A DNA stretch of 64,000 nt from Rhea pennata (GCF_028389875.1 NC_084668.1:18061993-18125992), one strand, 5' to 3'; shown: positions 43,926-56,314, counted from the first letter of the stretch. Numbers and translations are program-made. Notes: generated by a model not told the origin, from the sequence alone.

Positions 43926-45959
43926 AGGAGATGCAGCGGTTTGGGGCGCCAAGAGCGCCTTGGGGCTGGGGGCGGCGCCGCTGGCTAGTGGGACCTGGGG
44001 CAAAGAGGACCCCGGGGCTGGCGGCCACGGCGGCCACACGCCTCTCCCCACCGCCTCCCGCAGCGGGAGAGAGCGCGCCGCCTCCCCGTGCCCGGGCGAG
44101 CTGGGCCGCGTTTGCAGGGAGGCGGAGGGCGGAGAAGCATCTTTCCGAGGCCCTTGCGCGGCTGGGACTGCGGGGACGTGGGGCTGGCGCAGCGCGGTGG
44201 CCCAAGGGGGCTGGCGGGTGAGCAGGGGGGTGGACGGGGCTGAGCCCCCCGCGAGCCGGGGGAGCCCGGCGCCGGCACGGCCGCCCCGTTGCAGACGGAG
44301 AGGAGGCGCGTCCCAGGCGGCTTTCGCCCCGCCGCCGATCCGCACCGCCAGCCCTCGCCCTGCCCCTGGGCAGCAGCCGTCCTGCCGGCTGCACGGCCAG
44401 GGCCCTCGCCGCAAATCCGCGGCCTCGAGTCGGCTCCTTTTCTTCTAGCATGACCTGTGTCCCTGCCATGGCAAAGGCAATAACCTCATGAAACGCTCAC
44501 GCTGGGCGTTTGAAGGTGCCTGGAGGAGACTCCAGCACAGCTCATGGGATGCAACGCAGCGGCTGTCCCACTCTCTCCACGTGCTTCAGGTGGAGCCCAG
44601 TTTGTTCTGCTCCGTCTCGGACCACTCCCTTCCCCACCAGTGCTGCCGAGGATAAAAGTTTTATAGCTTGTGGCGGCATCTCTTTGGTCAGCTGAACCCT
44701 CAGGCCCTCCAAGACACAGCCCTCGGCGAAGACGCACCTCTGCCTCTTTGAATTTCTGTGTCCTCCCAGAGGTGCGCTCTTCAGGCCCCTGTCCACATCC
44801 AGGTGTCCCCTCTGTCCTGCTTGAGAGCCCGCCCTCCCCGAGGGCCTCCCCATCCCCCTGGGCCACCACCTGGCAGGAGAGCCCAGGCCAGCCAGCCACC
44901 CGCCCATCCTGCCCGGTCCGGTGCCAGGATGATGTCCTCAGCCCTTGATGCCCCGGCGCCACCCCTTGCCCCGCGCTGCCAGCCTTTGCCCTGCTCCGCG
45001 TGCCATCTGCAAGCCATGCCCCTGCACCCTGGCTGTGTCGCGGTGCCGGTGGCCGGTGCCTGCAGCAGCTCCACGTGCTGAGTGCAGGGCTGGGACCTCC
45101 AGCCGTGCGTGGAGGAGTGTGTCCATGCAGCAACACAGGCAGCCTGTGGGGAGCCGTAGGACCGGGAAGTGGGAGAGCTGGCACTGGCACCCGTGCCTGT
45201 GAGATGCTGCACGCAGGGCGTCCCGCACTGCCGGGATGCCTGTGGCCGCGGCCAGCGCTGCGCGTGGAGCGGTGCCGGGGGCCGAGGCGCGCGGGGCGGC
45301 CGTGCGCCCGGGTGCTGGCGTCCCCTCGGCTGGCGTGTCCCGGCAGATGGCAGCAGGGAAGCGTCGCAGCCTGGCAGCGCGTGGGGACCTGCCTGGCGCC
45401 CCGACCTTGGAATAATCTTCAGCAGGATTAAGAGCTTAAACGTATCCGTGTAATTGCCAGGCCCCTGCTGAGCTGGAGAGAGCGCGAGTGCCAGCACGGG
45501 GAGGCAGCGCCCAGACGTGCCTCTCGCCGTCCCGCTGCCTGGCACAGCCTGCTCCGGCTGCCGCCGGCACGGGCGCCCGCGCGGCACCGCCGGCCCTCCC
45601 GCGGCGGGCGCTGGCAGCGTCCGGTCCCCTGCCGCAGGGCGGCCAGACGCGGGGCTGGCGGCGTCCAGCGTGGCTTCTCCGTGGCCACCAGCGATCCGAA
45701 GAGGCTTTTGGTTGTCCGAGATGCCCGGGGGTCTCGGACACCCCCAAGGAGCGCCCAGGCACCGTGCTAAGGGCACCCAGCGTACCAGGCCAAGCGCTGC
45801 CCAGCCGTGCCGTGTGCGGCCAGGCCCCGGGTGGATCCCGCAGGGATCCACAGACGCTCCGTGGTGCCCGGTCCTGCCCGGCGCCCCGGCCGAGCTGTCC
45901 AGCCGGCTCGCGCTCAGGGCTCGGCGCTGAGCGGGAAGCCGCCATCCCAGCCCCCTCTC

Positions 45960-46110
45960 TGTCTGGCTAATGGTCCCTGACATTTAAATGAGATTTAGTG
46001 CTCAGCCCGGTGCTGAATATTCATGAGCCCACGCGGCCCTGACAGCCCGGCTGGGGCTGCTCTCATGATTAATAATTTGTTTTTCCCTGTACTGTAAACC
46101 TCACCTGCAC
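45960..46110. promoter_or_regulatory. Candidate conserved element 13
   Basis: CATTTAAATGAG, TGAATATTCATGAG, CATGATTAATAATTTG and ACTGTAAACC (forkhead-like). Non-coding. Confidence 0.4.
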
Positions 46111-47199
46111 CGGCTGCTTGCTCCAGCACGGCCAGCCCCCTCGCGGGCAGGGAGCACCCCGGCCTCCCGCCCCGCGGGCCCTCCCGCAGCGCCCTTCAGC
46201 CCCGTTTCCACCGCGGGGCACCTGCGCGCGGAGCGCGGCGGCCGCGCTCCCTCGGGACAGCCACGGGGCGGGCGGTGTGTGGGCGCTGCGGGTGCCAAGG
46301 GGCACCCTGCCCGGCTCAGGGACTGCTGCTGCCCTGGGCGGGTGGGTGAGCGCGCGGCCTTGTGCGCCCAGGCTCGCGGCGAGCACCAGGCTGGGAGCTG
46401 GGACTGGGAGTGGCGGACAGACGGACGGACGCTTGCGGGTGCTCACTGTTTGCCGGGTTCGCAGTGGTTTGTCACCAGACTGTGGCCTTCTCGCAGCCTG
46501 CCAAGCACCGGGGAAGCCCACAGCCCGGCCCCTGCGCGGGAGCCCCGCGCCCCGCGTGCACCTGCAGCCCCCGCACCTCGGGGTGCTGCTGTCTCTGCCC
46601 GAGTGACCCGCAGGGCCCGGCACCCCCCGGCAGACACCCAGGGGCCGTCCGCACGGCCGCCTCCGCGCCGCGCACGGCACCAAGCGCGGAGGGGGCGGCG
46701 GCAGCAGCTGTTGCAGGTGCTTCTGCTGAGCCCCCACGTGTCCGCCGCGGTCTATCCACCTGCCTGCGCCAGCCCCCCTTGCAGACCGGGTGCCCTTCCC
46801 AGACCGCGTGCTCCGCTCCAGCCGTGCCCGAGGAGCTCTGCTCAGAGCGTCTCCCCCGGGCCTTGCCCACCCTCTCGTGCCGGGTGCGGACGCCCCGCTG
46901 CGGGGCATGCACTGGCAGCGCCCGGCACAGCCTTGGCCACGGCCGGCTCTTCTGTTCGACGGCAGGGGCCCGGTGCTGCCGAGGGCAGCTGCAATGGAAG
47001 GGGCTGAAGGGGCTGAGCTCAGCCTGCCGGACCCCCTGCCCTCCCCCCTCTCCATCCATCCCCCGGCTTGCCCTTCGTCCCGGGGAGCCTCGCCGTGCAG
47101 AGGCCGAGCGGGGCCAGCTCCAGAGGGGACCCGCAGGCCCTGGGAGGAGCCGGGGGCCCGGCTGACATTTCCCAACCAGCTCAGCAGCTTGGCTCCAGC

Positions 47200-47260
47200 A
47201 GCTCTGCGCAAATTGCATAAATATTCATGGCGAACGTAAAGAAATGTGACTGTCCCGGCT
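47200..47260. promoter_or_regulatory. Candidate conserved element 14
   Basis: AATTGCATAAATATTCATGG (47211 onward) contains a C/EBP-like TTGCATAA followed by an ATTCAT word. Very short island. Confidence 0.3.
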
Positions 47261-47819
47261 GATTACCCGCGCCCATCCTGAAGGCTGCGGCTGCTCCCCA
47301 GGTACTGCTGGCCGAGCACTTGCTGCATGGTGAAACAGAGAGGACAGCGGTGGCAGCCCGCACCGCGATGCCCACCCGCGGCGGGGGCAGGCTGCGCTGC
47401 GCACGACGCCCTCGCTCGCCCCGCGCAGCCGGAACAGGGGCTCTGCGCTGGGGAAGTGCTCATCCTCAGCCCTTCTGCAACCCTAAGCCACGGATGAGGC
47501 TTTTCCAGAGAAGGTCCCTAGACATCCGGCACTTCCCCTGGGTGCAGAGCCATAGCCCAGCCGCTTTGTCCCAGGGCTTGGGGACGGTCCTGAGCACAGG
47601 CAAAGGATGGCAGCTCCCTGCTGAGACCTGGTGATCCATCACGTGGCCACAGCCAGGGCCTTCAGAAACAAACTTGGGTGACGCTGGCACGTTCAGCGCT
47701 GCCTCCGCTCGCTAGCGCTTTGGCAGAGGCACGCAGGGAGCAGGACAGCGATCGCGAGAGGGAGGGCTGGGGAGGAGGTCCAGCTGTGTTCCCAGCTCCA
47801 TGTGGATCCCCGCATGCTG

Positions 47820-48135
47820 CAGAGATTAATCCCCTGCAAACCTGACCAAGGTGCTGGGCTAATAGCCTGATTTATTCCTTCCCGTCTCGCCGGAGCACGC
47901 GAGGTTCCCCACTGTGTCCTGAACGACCTCATGCATAATACCATGTGCAATCCTATTAACGCCGCCCCGCCACGCGCTCCCTGCTTAGCGCCGCCACTCG
48001 CCAATGCAATTTCCCCATGATATATGGGAAAAATAATTGAACTATATTTGAAAATATATTGAGAATTACGGCTCACACCCAGAAGGATTTATAGGGGCCA
48101 TATTTCATAAAACCAGAACCCAGCATGCTAAGGTG
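47820..48135. promoter_or_regulatory. Candidate conserved element 15
   Basis: GAGATTAATCCC, TAATAGCCTGATTTATTCC, CATGCATAATACC, CAATGCAATTTCCCC, then an AT-rich core at 48015-48065 (ATGATATATGG, AAATAATTGAAC, ATATTTGAAAATATATTG) and GGATTTATAGG. The core is among the lowest-GC sequence in the window. Confidence 0.45.
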
Positions 48136-49539
48136 CCCAAGGAACCCAAGGAACCCAAGGAGAAACCCATGGTCCCAGCGGTATGTGTGCCCAGGGTCGC
48201 ACAGCAGGGAATGTGCCCCCCCGCCTTTGCACGGCACGGGGACAGAGGGATGCATGAAAGCCTGCAGAGACACACCTGGCACTCCAGAGGAAGCAGGCGT
48301 GTGGGGAGCCACCTGCACACACGCGTCTCCCAGGAGGCACGTGCACAGGGCCGGAGGTGCACGCAGAGCAGCGGCCCTGCACGCCCGCGTGCGCGGATGG
48401 GGCTGTCTCCTCCTCCGCTCTGCCCCAGGCAGGCCAGGCCAGCGCCTCCCCCGGGAGCTGCTGCGGGGCTCCGGCTGAGGCTCCCCGGGCTGCTCCGCCT
48501 GGCCAGCCCCGGTGCTCGGCAGGGCGGAGGGTGCTGCGGTACGAGGGTGCCAGGCGAGCGCCCAGCTGCGCGCGGCGACGACGCGGCAGCTGCAGCAGAA
48601 GCTGCAGGTGTGCGGGCAGCCACGTGCTCCAAGCCAGAGATGGCTGAGCTCAACCCCTCCCCGCGCGAGGGATGAGTCACTGCTGGCAGCGCGCTGGCTG
48701 CTCCGCTGCGCAGCGCTGCTCGCCGTGCCAGGCGTTCAGCCAGCGGGGCGCTGGGGTCCCCGACCCGCCGCGAGCTCTCCCCGGAGCTCGCGGCCCCTCA
48801 GCCGTGCCGAAGGAGGTAGGGAAGCGGCTCAGGCTTTGCGCAGAGCTTTGAGGCCTGGCACTCTCCACGGCTGCATCTCCAGGCGCTGGCCTGGCGCTGG
48901 ACAGCCCTGGTGCGGTGACAGGGCTGTCAGCATCTCCCGTGGGCACCTCTGCCCCACGGCCAGCCCGGCCCCGGGCGCTGGGCCAGGTTATCATGCCAAG
49001 CACGTCCTCGGCAGCTGAGGGCTCTGGGTGAAGCTGCCAGTACAGGTGACGCTGAGAGCATTAATCTTTCATTTCCTGTCAATGCCTCTCACCAATATCG
49101 GCTGCGGAGCGCTGCGGGTGGCACGGCGGTGCTGCAGATGCCGGCTGCGACTGGGAGCTGGGAGCAGGCACCGCGTGGGACGCAGCAGGGCCCGGGGGGC
49201 GGGGGCGTGCGGCGCAGGGCGCTCCGGCCGGGGTGCTCAGCTCTGCGCTGCGTCCCTGCAGACGGGCAGCCTCGGGGTGCGACGCAGGGTCGGCGAGCTG
49301 CAGGCGTCCGAGCGGCGCTGCCCTGCCCGTGGGAGCCTTGCGCCGGCAAAGCGTCCGCGGCGCTGCGGCCCCTGCGGTGGGAGCCCGCGGGGACGGGGCG
49401 TCTGCGCAAGCAGCTCCCCGGGGCGGCGCAGCCGCGAGCCGCGCTGGAAAGCCTCCGCCGCCGCCCGCGGCCCATTAGCGGGATCCCGGGCGCGTAGCTG
49501 GCGGGAGGAAATTCCCGGCATGCCCTAGGGAAGGGTGGG

Positions 49540-49549
49540 CTATAAATAG
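49540..49549 (+). promoter_or_regulatory. TATA/MEF2 box CTATAAATAG
   Basis: Perfect MEF2 consensus that is also a strong TATA box, with a GC-rich flank downstream and no known gene. A start would be expected near 49570-49580. Orientation is ambiguous because the core is nearly palindromic. Confidence 0.35.
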
Positions 49550-50219
49550 CCGCCTGGAGCGGGGCGGTGGGGACTGTTTGGGAAGCCGCTTTGTGATCAG
49601 GACAAAGAGGAGGCAGCTTTGCGCTCGCTCGTCGTTAGCTGCATTCCTCCCGCCGGCCGGGCCAGGATGCGCTCACATGGATCGGCAGCGGGATGCGGCT
49701 GCCGGTGTCAAGGACGCTCACAATAAGGGCTTTAAATAGTAGCGCTGCCTTTGAAACCCGCTCGCCCGCACTGGCAGCGGGAAAATTGTGCCGTGCCGAG
49801 AAACGCGGGGCCGCGGCCGCGGGGAAGCCCCGCTCGGCGCTGCGTCCTGGGGACGGCTGGGACACGCGGACGCCTGCCAGGCGGAGGTGCCGGGATGCCC
49901 GCGAGCACGGGATGCCCGTCCCGCCGGCAGCTCCCCGAGAGGCAGAGTTCAGAGCGCCCAGCTGCAGAGCCGCCCGCAGCCTCGGGCTCGCGGTTAATTA
50001 GCAGTAATTCCCTGCGCTGCCAGGAACGTGCCCCTCGGTTTCGGTGGCACGGGACACGGACCCCAGCCGCCTCAGCACCCAGCTCCGAGCTGTGATGGCG
50101 CAGGATGGGTTAGCGGTCGAGGCAGCACTGAGGTGGCCCCGGCGGCAGGCCAGACCTTGCGTTTGGCACTCGGGCCACGGGGGCTGGACGCCAGGCTGAG
50201 GAAGGCAGGTCGGAGCCGG

Positions 50220-50560
50220 CGGGACACGTGTGCACATGTTAATGTGCGCACGTGTTAATGTGTGTGGAGGGGGGGCCGGCTGCGCATATTAGCAGGCCCT
50301 TAAATCAACACAGCACTTCAGACAGGAAGGAAATAGGCTTTGCCGACGGCAGGAGCGGCACTTGCTTTGTGCATATTACAGAACATCAGGAAAATGTCAA
50401 ATTTACATAAAAATGATACAAACTCATTGGAAAAAACATGCATCCAATTATCGGCCCCAGCGCTGGCACGGCTCTGCAGCCAGAGGCCGGCCGGCCGGCC
50501 GGCTGCAAGGGACGCAGCCCTGGGGCACGCATTTCATCTCTGGGTGTTTAACATCAAAGC
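50220..50560. promoter_or_regulatory. Candidate conserved element 16 with 16-base direct repeat
   Basis: Begins with tandem copies TGCACATGTTAATGTG (50231-50246) and CGCACGTGTTAATGTG (50247-50262). Then TGCGCATATTAGCAGG, CATATTACAGAAC, TTTACATAAAAATGATAC and CATCCAATTATCGG. Non-coding. Confidence 0.4.
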
Positions 50561-51079
50561 AGCAATCAGCCTCCGCTCTGCCGGCTCCGCGCCCTCCCGC
50601 CGGCCGGCTGCGGCGCTGCCGCCGCAGAGCCCCCGCCCGCGGGTGCCGGGGGCCCGCGGGCTCCGCGGCGGGGAGCGCCCGAGCCCGGCTGGGCGAAGCC
50701 GGGCACGACGGGAGAGGGGCCGCGCGGCTGGGCATCCCCGCGCGGCAGGGCCGGCCGGGGGCACGGAGCAGGCAGGAGGGGCGCCCGCGGCCCGTGCCCG
50801 CCCCGCACGGCGCGGTTATCGTTACGCTTCTGCCAGCGCCGCCGGCGGGACTGACGGCTCACCGAGCGCAGGCCGCGGCCGTACCCGCGGCGGCGAGCCG
50901 GGCTCCCGGGCCGGGCAGCGTCGCCCCGCGCGAGGGTCACGGCTCGGCCTCGCGCCCGGCGCTCGCGGGGGCGCGGCGGGGACGGGGCTGGCAGCACCGC
51001 CGGGCGGCCCCGCAGCCGGGGCTCCCCGCGCTGCGCTGCCGGCTGCGCCCGGGCTGCCCCGCGCCGGGGCGGCTGACGA

Positions 51080-51265
51080 GCTGTTAATTACAGGTGCCGC
51101 TTGGCTGGTGCGGCGCGGCGCTGCTGCTCGGCTGGCAGAGCCGTGCGGCGGGTGACACACTCCATGATAAATTGATATCCCGTTTAGCATCAATTTTCCC
51201 TTCTCTGGTGGCAGACAGCTGTGCTAATGGGATGGGACAAGTGAAAATGAAATAACAGGCCCTGA
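51080..51265. promoter_or_regulatory. Candidate conserved element 17 with inverted repeat
   Basis: TGTTAATTACAGG, then AAATTGAT (51169-51176) and ATCAATTT (51189-51196) as a perfect 8-base inverted repeat with a 12-base spacer. GTGCTAATGGG and GAAAATGAAATAAC follow. Confidence 0.4.
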
Positions 51266-51689
51266 GCACGCCGGCATGTGCCGCACCACCAGCCCTCCTG
51301 CACGGCTTTTGCTCCTGGAGAGACGAGCAGGGCCCACGCACCCAAGGGTGGGGAAGCCATGGGGCTGGAAACTCCAGCCCAACAGCTTCATCCAAGAGCG
51401 GCCAGGGGTTCCCCATCACACACCACAGCTGGAGATGCTGGAAAAGCAAATCCCACACGTCCAGCACTGCTGAGGCCTCTGCTGAGGCCAGTGCCTGCAG
51501 CCTGCTCAGCACCTTGGTGCAAATGGTTTGCTGGCACCTGCAGCGAGCTGCTGCTTGCCACCTGCGGCACGTCTGCTACACGCCGTGCACCCTGTGCTTG
51601 GTGCCCCTGGAGGAGCTGATCCTTGCAGAGCACTCGGTGCCTGAAGGGAGCTGCTCTTTGCCGCGGGCTCCGAGACGGTGACGGAAGAG

Positions 51690-53230
51690 GGCTGCTGTTT
51701 GCAGCACGCTCAGCTTTCGGCAGTCAGCATGGGATGCTTGTGCTCCACGCTCTGCAGCTGTGTCTGTTTGGTGTCTGCGGTGTACTTGGCGGTTGGTGCC
51801 CTGGCATGTTTCCTATTTACAGTGTAGCACATTACAGGGTGTGAGCAAAGCGTTTGTTTGGTATTCACCATGTCCATGCTGTGCTGAGTGTTTGGAGTAC
51901 CTCAGCGTCTGGGCTGGGTTTGGTAATGTGCAGCGTACTCAGTTTGCTATATGCAGTAGCCCATACCCACACTCTTGCATCTGGTTTTAGTGCATTCGGT
52001 GTTCGGCACTGGCCACGGACTTGTTACTGGGAGTGTATTAGTCCAGGTGGTGCCTGCAGTGTGTTTGCAATCACAGTGTGCATGGTGCTTGATGCCCATG
52101 GTTTGCTGATAATTACAGAGTGCTCAGCACTTAATACCTGTGGCATGTTTGCTATTTGCACAGCGCTTGTACTAAGTGTCTGCAGTGTTTGGTGAATGCA
52201 GTGACTTCGGGTTTGGTACCCACCATGTTTGCTGTTTGCAGCCTGCTCAGCATTTGGTGCCAGCTGTGGTTTCACATTTGCCAAGCGCTCAGTGCATGCA
52301 GTGTTTCATATTCCTGTGCCCAGAGCCTGTTATATTTGGCATTTGCAGTGTAGTCAGTGCTTACGCTGGCCTGCTATTTGCGGTGTGCTCTGCGCCTTTA
52401 GTGTTTTGGTCCCTGCAGTGTGATTAGTGTTCACAGCAGACTTCTGGCGCTTTGTCCAGTTCTCATGGCCACCGCCGCGTGTGGTGTTTGCAGCGGGCTT
52501 AGCCTGGGGAGCCTGCGGCTCGCTCCCGTTGACCGCTCGCTCCCTGCCCGCTCCTCGAGGTGCGCTTGCTGCTGGCGCTGCCTTCAGCGCGCAGTACCTG
52601 TGACTCGCGGCTCGCTCGCAGCGTGCTTTGCCGTCGCTGCCCGCAGCGTGGCTGGGACCTGGTTCACGGTGCCTTTGCTGTTTATGGTGCTCCGGCTGTT
52701 TAACCTGTGCGCAGCGCTAGACAGCAGCCTCTTTTGGGGCAGTCTGTCCGCTCTGCACTCCCTGGGCCCCGCGTTTGCAGTGCAGTCAGCCTGTGGTTTC
52801 CCTGCCGTGCCCTCAGGACTCAGCCCACAGCGCATGCTGTTTGCAGCGCGGTTTTCAGCGCCCGTGGCCGGTCTGGTAGTCGCAGTGTGCTCAGGGCTCA
52901 GTGTCAGCCACGCGCTCGCAGGGAGCTGGCGCTTGGGGTCTGAAGTGGGCTGTCCAGCGCACATTTGGGGTTGGCATTTCCAGGATGCTGAGCAGCCGGT
53001 TTCCCTAGTTGCAGTGTGTTCAGGATGGCTCCCAGCGAGGTGCTCGGGGCTTGCAGCAAGCTCCACACTGGCTGCCTGGTCCTCACAGCCCCCGGCACAG
53101 CACACAGGGCGCGTTTGCGGCTGCCATGTGCTCAGTAGCAGGCAGTATCCGCTGTGCAGTCGGCGCTCACGGCCCATGCTGGGGCTGATTGATGCAGCGC
53201 GCTCGGCAGCCGGCTGTGCTCCGCGGCTGC
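51690..53230. repeat. Decayed minisatellite: 'tttgcag' / 'tgctcag' array
   Basis: Across about 1.5 kb the pair of words (c/t)tgttTGCAGygyGCTCAGyrtTTGGTGcc recurs in altered form, e.g. near 51701, 51930, 52118, 52157, 52238, 52278, 52346, 52378, 52486, 52770, 52834 and 53010. Neighbouring copies sit about 32-60 bases apart where clear. The left part is AT/GT-rich and the right part has become GC-rich. No coding frame is credible. Confidence 0.65.
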
Positions 53231-53689
53231 AATGCACTCAGCCCCGGGGCCCGCGGTGCGCGCTCGCCGGCTTCGGGGTGTCCCCACCGCTGCAGCCCGA
53301 GGCCGGGTCAGATCTGAGCCCCCAGGAGCCGGTGTGCCGTGTTTGGACTGGGATTTCCCTGGGGTCTCCTCCAAATTGCCGCTCACTGTTGCAGACTCAC
53401 AACCTTGTCCAGCCATCGGCAGCTCTGCCAGCCGCTGAGGGACACGTGCAGCCCCACCTGGTCTCCCCTGGCAGGAGCTCAGGCCCTGGGATGGACGGGT
53501 TGTGGCCTGCAGCTCCGGGCCCCCTGTCCCTACCATCTGGGGGACAGGGATATGCATCCGTTGGGAACTGCTCTGATGCCGAGGACGTTGCTCTGGGGGA
53601 GAAGAGGAGAGATACAAAGCTCCCAGCTGCTTTACCCGGCCGCCCGGAGGCAGGCAGGATGCCCATGCTGCACATGCCGTCGATGGGGA

Positions 53690-53960
53690 TGTGGCATTAA
53701 GGTTGAGGTTTTAATCATACAGATGTCGGGAAATCTGGAGTGATGGTTCCCATGGTGATGCTAACTCTGCCCCTTGCCCGTGGCGTGGCAGCTGTGCACG
53801 CACAGGGCCGTAATGGGCACCATGTGGCTGAGCTACAGCTGCTCAGGGACCCATAACTTTGAATTTCCTGACTTGGGTGCATTTAAAATCTCAGCCATAA
53901 TGCTGCACTGAGGCAGCTTTGCTGGCAGTTTATGGCTCTGTTGTTTTAGGAAAAGCAAGC
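53690..53960. promoter_or_regulatory. Candidate conserved element 18
   Basis: Moderate-GC island with GTTTTAATCATACAG, TTTGAATTTCCTGAC, CATTTAAAATC and GTTGTTTTAGG. Non-coding. Confidence 0.3.
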
Positions 53961-55129
53961 GGGGGACAGGAGCCAGCTGGGCTAAGCGGTGCTGATGGAG
54001 CAGGACGAGCGGTCCAGGGAGCAGCAGGGTGCCCTGCGTGCGGCTTCGGGGCAGGAGCCCGGGGCTGAGGGTCATCAGGAGCAGGAAGGCTCTGCCCCAG
54101 GCCCCATCCTGCCACCGCTGGCACGGTCCCTGTCCCTGCAGGAGGAAGGGCAGGGCAGGGGCTTAGCCGAGCGCGAGGAAGCAGCTGAGCAATGTCTCCC
54201 AGAGCATGAAGAGCTGATCCGCACGCTCCGCTGCCTGGGCACGTTTCCTTCCAGCTCCTCACGTCCCTCGGGGCCAGGGCCAAGCCAGAGGAGCCGCGGC
54301 CCACCGGCACCAGCCCGCGCTGCCTCGCGTGGGCGCTGCTGGGATGCTGGCGAGGAGACTTACCGGGGCTGCCTGCAGGCCGTGCCTCTCCGGACTCGCC
54401 AGAGAGCGCGGTGCCGGGGGACGTGCCGCCCGGGCCCTCCTGCTCCGGGCAGCACCAGGGCCGCACGTGGCTGAGATCAGGCTCGCGGCCTCCCTGCTCG
54501 CCACCACAAGGTTGCACACCGCTGTGCGGTGCCCCTCCGGCGTCCCCTGGGCTACGCGCTGCCCCGTCGAGCTGCGCCAGCGCGGGAAGGCCCCTGCCCC
54601 CGTGTGCAGCTCTGCGCTGCTGGAAGCCCCCCGGGCAGCGCAGGGGGCTGGAGCTTTGGGGCAGGACAAGGACGCCCAGGCTCGGCTCAGGGGCTGCCTG
54701 CAGAGGTGGGGCTCATCCCAGGAGGGAGCCCAGTGCCACGAGTTCCCGTCACAGCCGGGAGCAAGCTGGTAACCCAGTCTCAGCCCAGCTCATCCACTGC
54801 AGCGTCCCCAGCCTGTGAGTCAGGAGCTGCCAGTGGGCTGCATTAAAGATCCATGCTGCTCCCCCCGACCTCTGCTCAGCTTTTGCGATCAAACTGGACT
54901 GCGGGCCAGCGTGGGCTACCTGCCCGCGAGCCACCTTTGCTGGGCTGTCGCTTGGAGGCGCTGGGAGCGAGCGGAGCGGGAGGCTCCCTGCTCGCAGCGG
55001 GGACCGGGGAGGCCTGGCATCGCGGCCCGCGCCGCGTGGCAGAGCGTGGCGCGGCTGGCCCGTCTCCCGCAGCGCCGGCTGGAGCGTCTCCCAGCCCCGG
55101 TGCCGCCCTCCCCGTCGTAGCTGCTGCGG

Positions 55130-55225
55130 CTCCGGTAATGTATTCATCCCAGGGTGCCCCGGTGCAGCTGCAATATCATTATTGGAGTTTATTACACCAT
55201 TAGCTTTAAAGTTTTATAAACCACC
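55130..55225. promoter_or_regulatory. Candidate conserved element 19
   Basis: TAATGTATTCATCC, CAATATCATTATTGG, TTTATTACACCATTAGC and TTTAAAGTTTTATAAACC. Sharp island 300 bases before the TAAT tandem array. Confidence 0.4.
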
Positions 55226-55533
55226 AGGCAGGTGACAAGTGGTGGATCGGGGAGGGTTCACGCTGCGGGCAGAGGCGCTGTGCGGGAATAGCACCAGGAC
55301 CGTCCCAGCAGGGTGCTGGGCCCAGCGTCGTCCCGGCCCGCGGGCGCGTGTCCTGCCGCGGAACTGCTCCGCGTGGTGCTGGCGCTGGCAGGCGCCAGAC
55401 CCTACCGAAACCCGCTCCCCAAGATCCTGGAGGCAGGGCCCAGCTGGCCGCGCCAGCCCAGCGCTGCTTGTCTGCTGACAGCAGAAGGTGTCCAGAGCAC
55501 CTTGTGACTGATAGAGCTCGTGCGCATAGCTCA

Positions 55534-55712
55534 CAAATTGAGGTTTTGTGCTTAATGAAGTAATGAATTGAATGGGAGTGTTGTCCTTAATTGGGGTGCT
55601 GCATTAATTAAGGTATTGCACTTAATTGGGGTAAAGCATTTAATGAAGTAGCACGTTTAATGGGGGTATTATATGTAATTGGTGTCACTGCATTAATGGG
55701 GCATCGCAGCTG
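55534..55712. repeat. Tandem array of TAAT boxes, 17-18 bp period
   Basis: About ten units of consensus TTAATTGGGGTATTGCA. The TTAAT or equivalent word starts at about 55552, 55568, 55587, 55604, 55622, 55640, 55657, 55675 and 55693, with an AATTG unit at 55536, so spacings are 16-19 and mostly 17-18. Almost every unit keeps a TAAT homeodomain core. The array is AT-rich within GC-rich DNA. Confidence 0.8.
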
Positions 55713-56314
55713 CGTTTGTGCGGCCCCGGCAGACGCGTCACCTGCCGCCGCGCCGCTCCGTGGGCCGAACCCAGGAACAGCTCCCCCGACATGGGAGGCG
55801 TCCAGCCCCACCACCGCCTGGCCCTGCGGGACCGGGGACACCAGTGAGGCCAGCTGTGCCGTGCCGGAGCTGCTCTCCTCCCCGTCCCCGCATCGCACGG
55901 CTCGTCACACTGCAGATCGCTCCAGCGCTGGCGCGGGCAGCTCCCCGCCTGCCGTTCCCAGTGCTGCCTGCTCCTGCTCTCGTGCCCTGCCCTGCCCAGC
56001 GCGGTGGGCCGGCGAGCACCGCGGCGGGAGAGCCTCGGGTTTGGCCAGGGCGAGGTTTGTCCCCGCTGCAGGAGCGCCCGCCTGCCGCCCGTGGAGGTGC
56101 CCGGCGTGCGCCCCGCGGCCGCGCTGCCGCCGCTCTGCTGCGATTGGGCTCGACGTCTTGTCATCCCGCACCTCCCGCGGTGGCGCCCGCGCTGCCTGCC
56201 GGCGCGCCAGGCGAGGGAGGGGGCCGCGCTCGTCGATCCGGCCCCTGGCCGGGGCTGCGGAGGATCTGGCCCGCACGCGGCAGAGGCGAGCGCCGCGGCC
56301 AGCTGGGCTCCACG

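Noticed and set aside
53989-54474. 161-codon frame with an acidic, coiled-coil-like peptide (LAEREEAAEQCLPEHEELIRTL)
   Set aside because: More protein-like than its neighbours, and preceded by a possible acceptor near 53949. But it lacks an ATG at its start, a clear donor and any family I recognise. Worth a database search, not a call.
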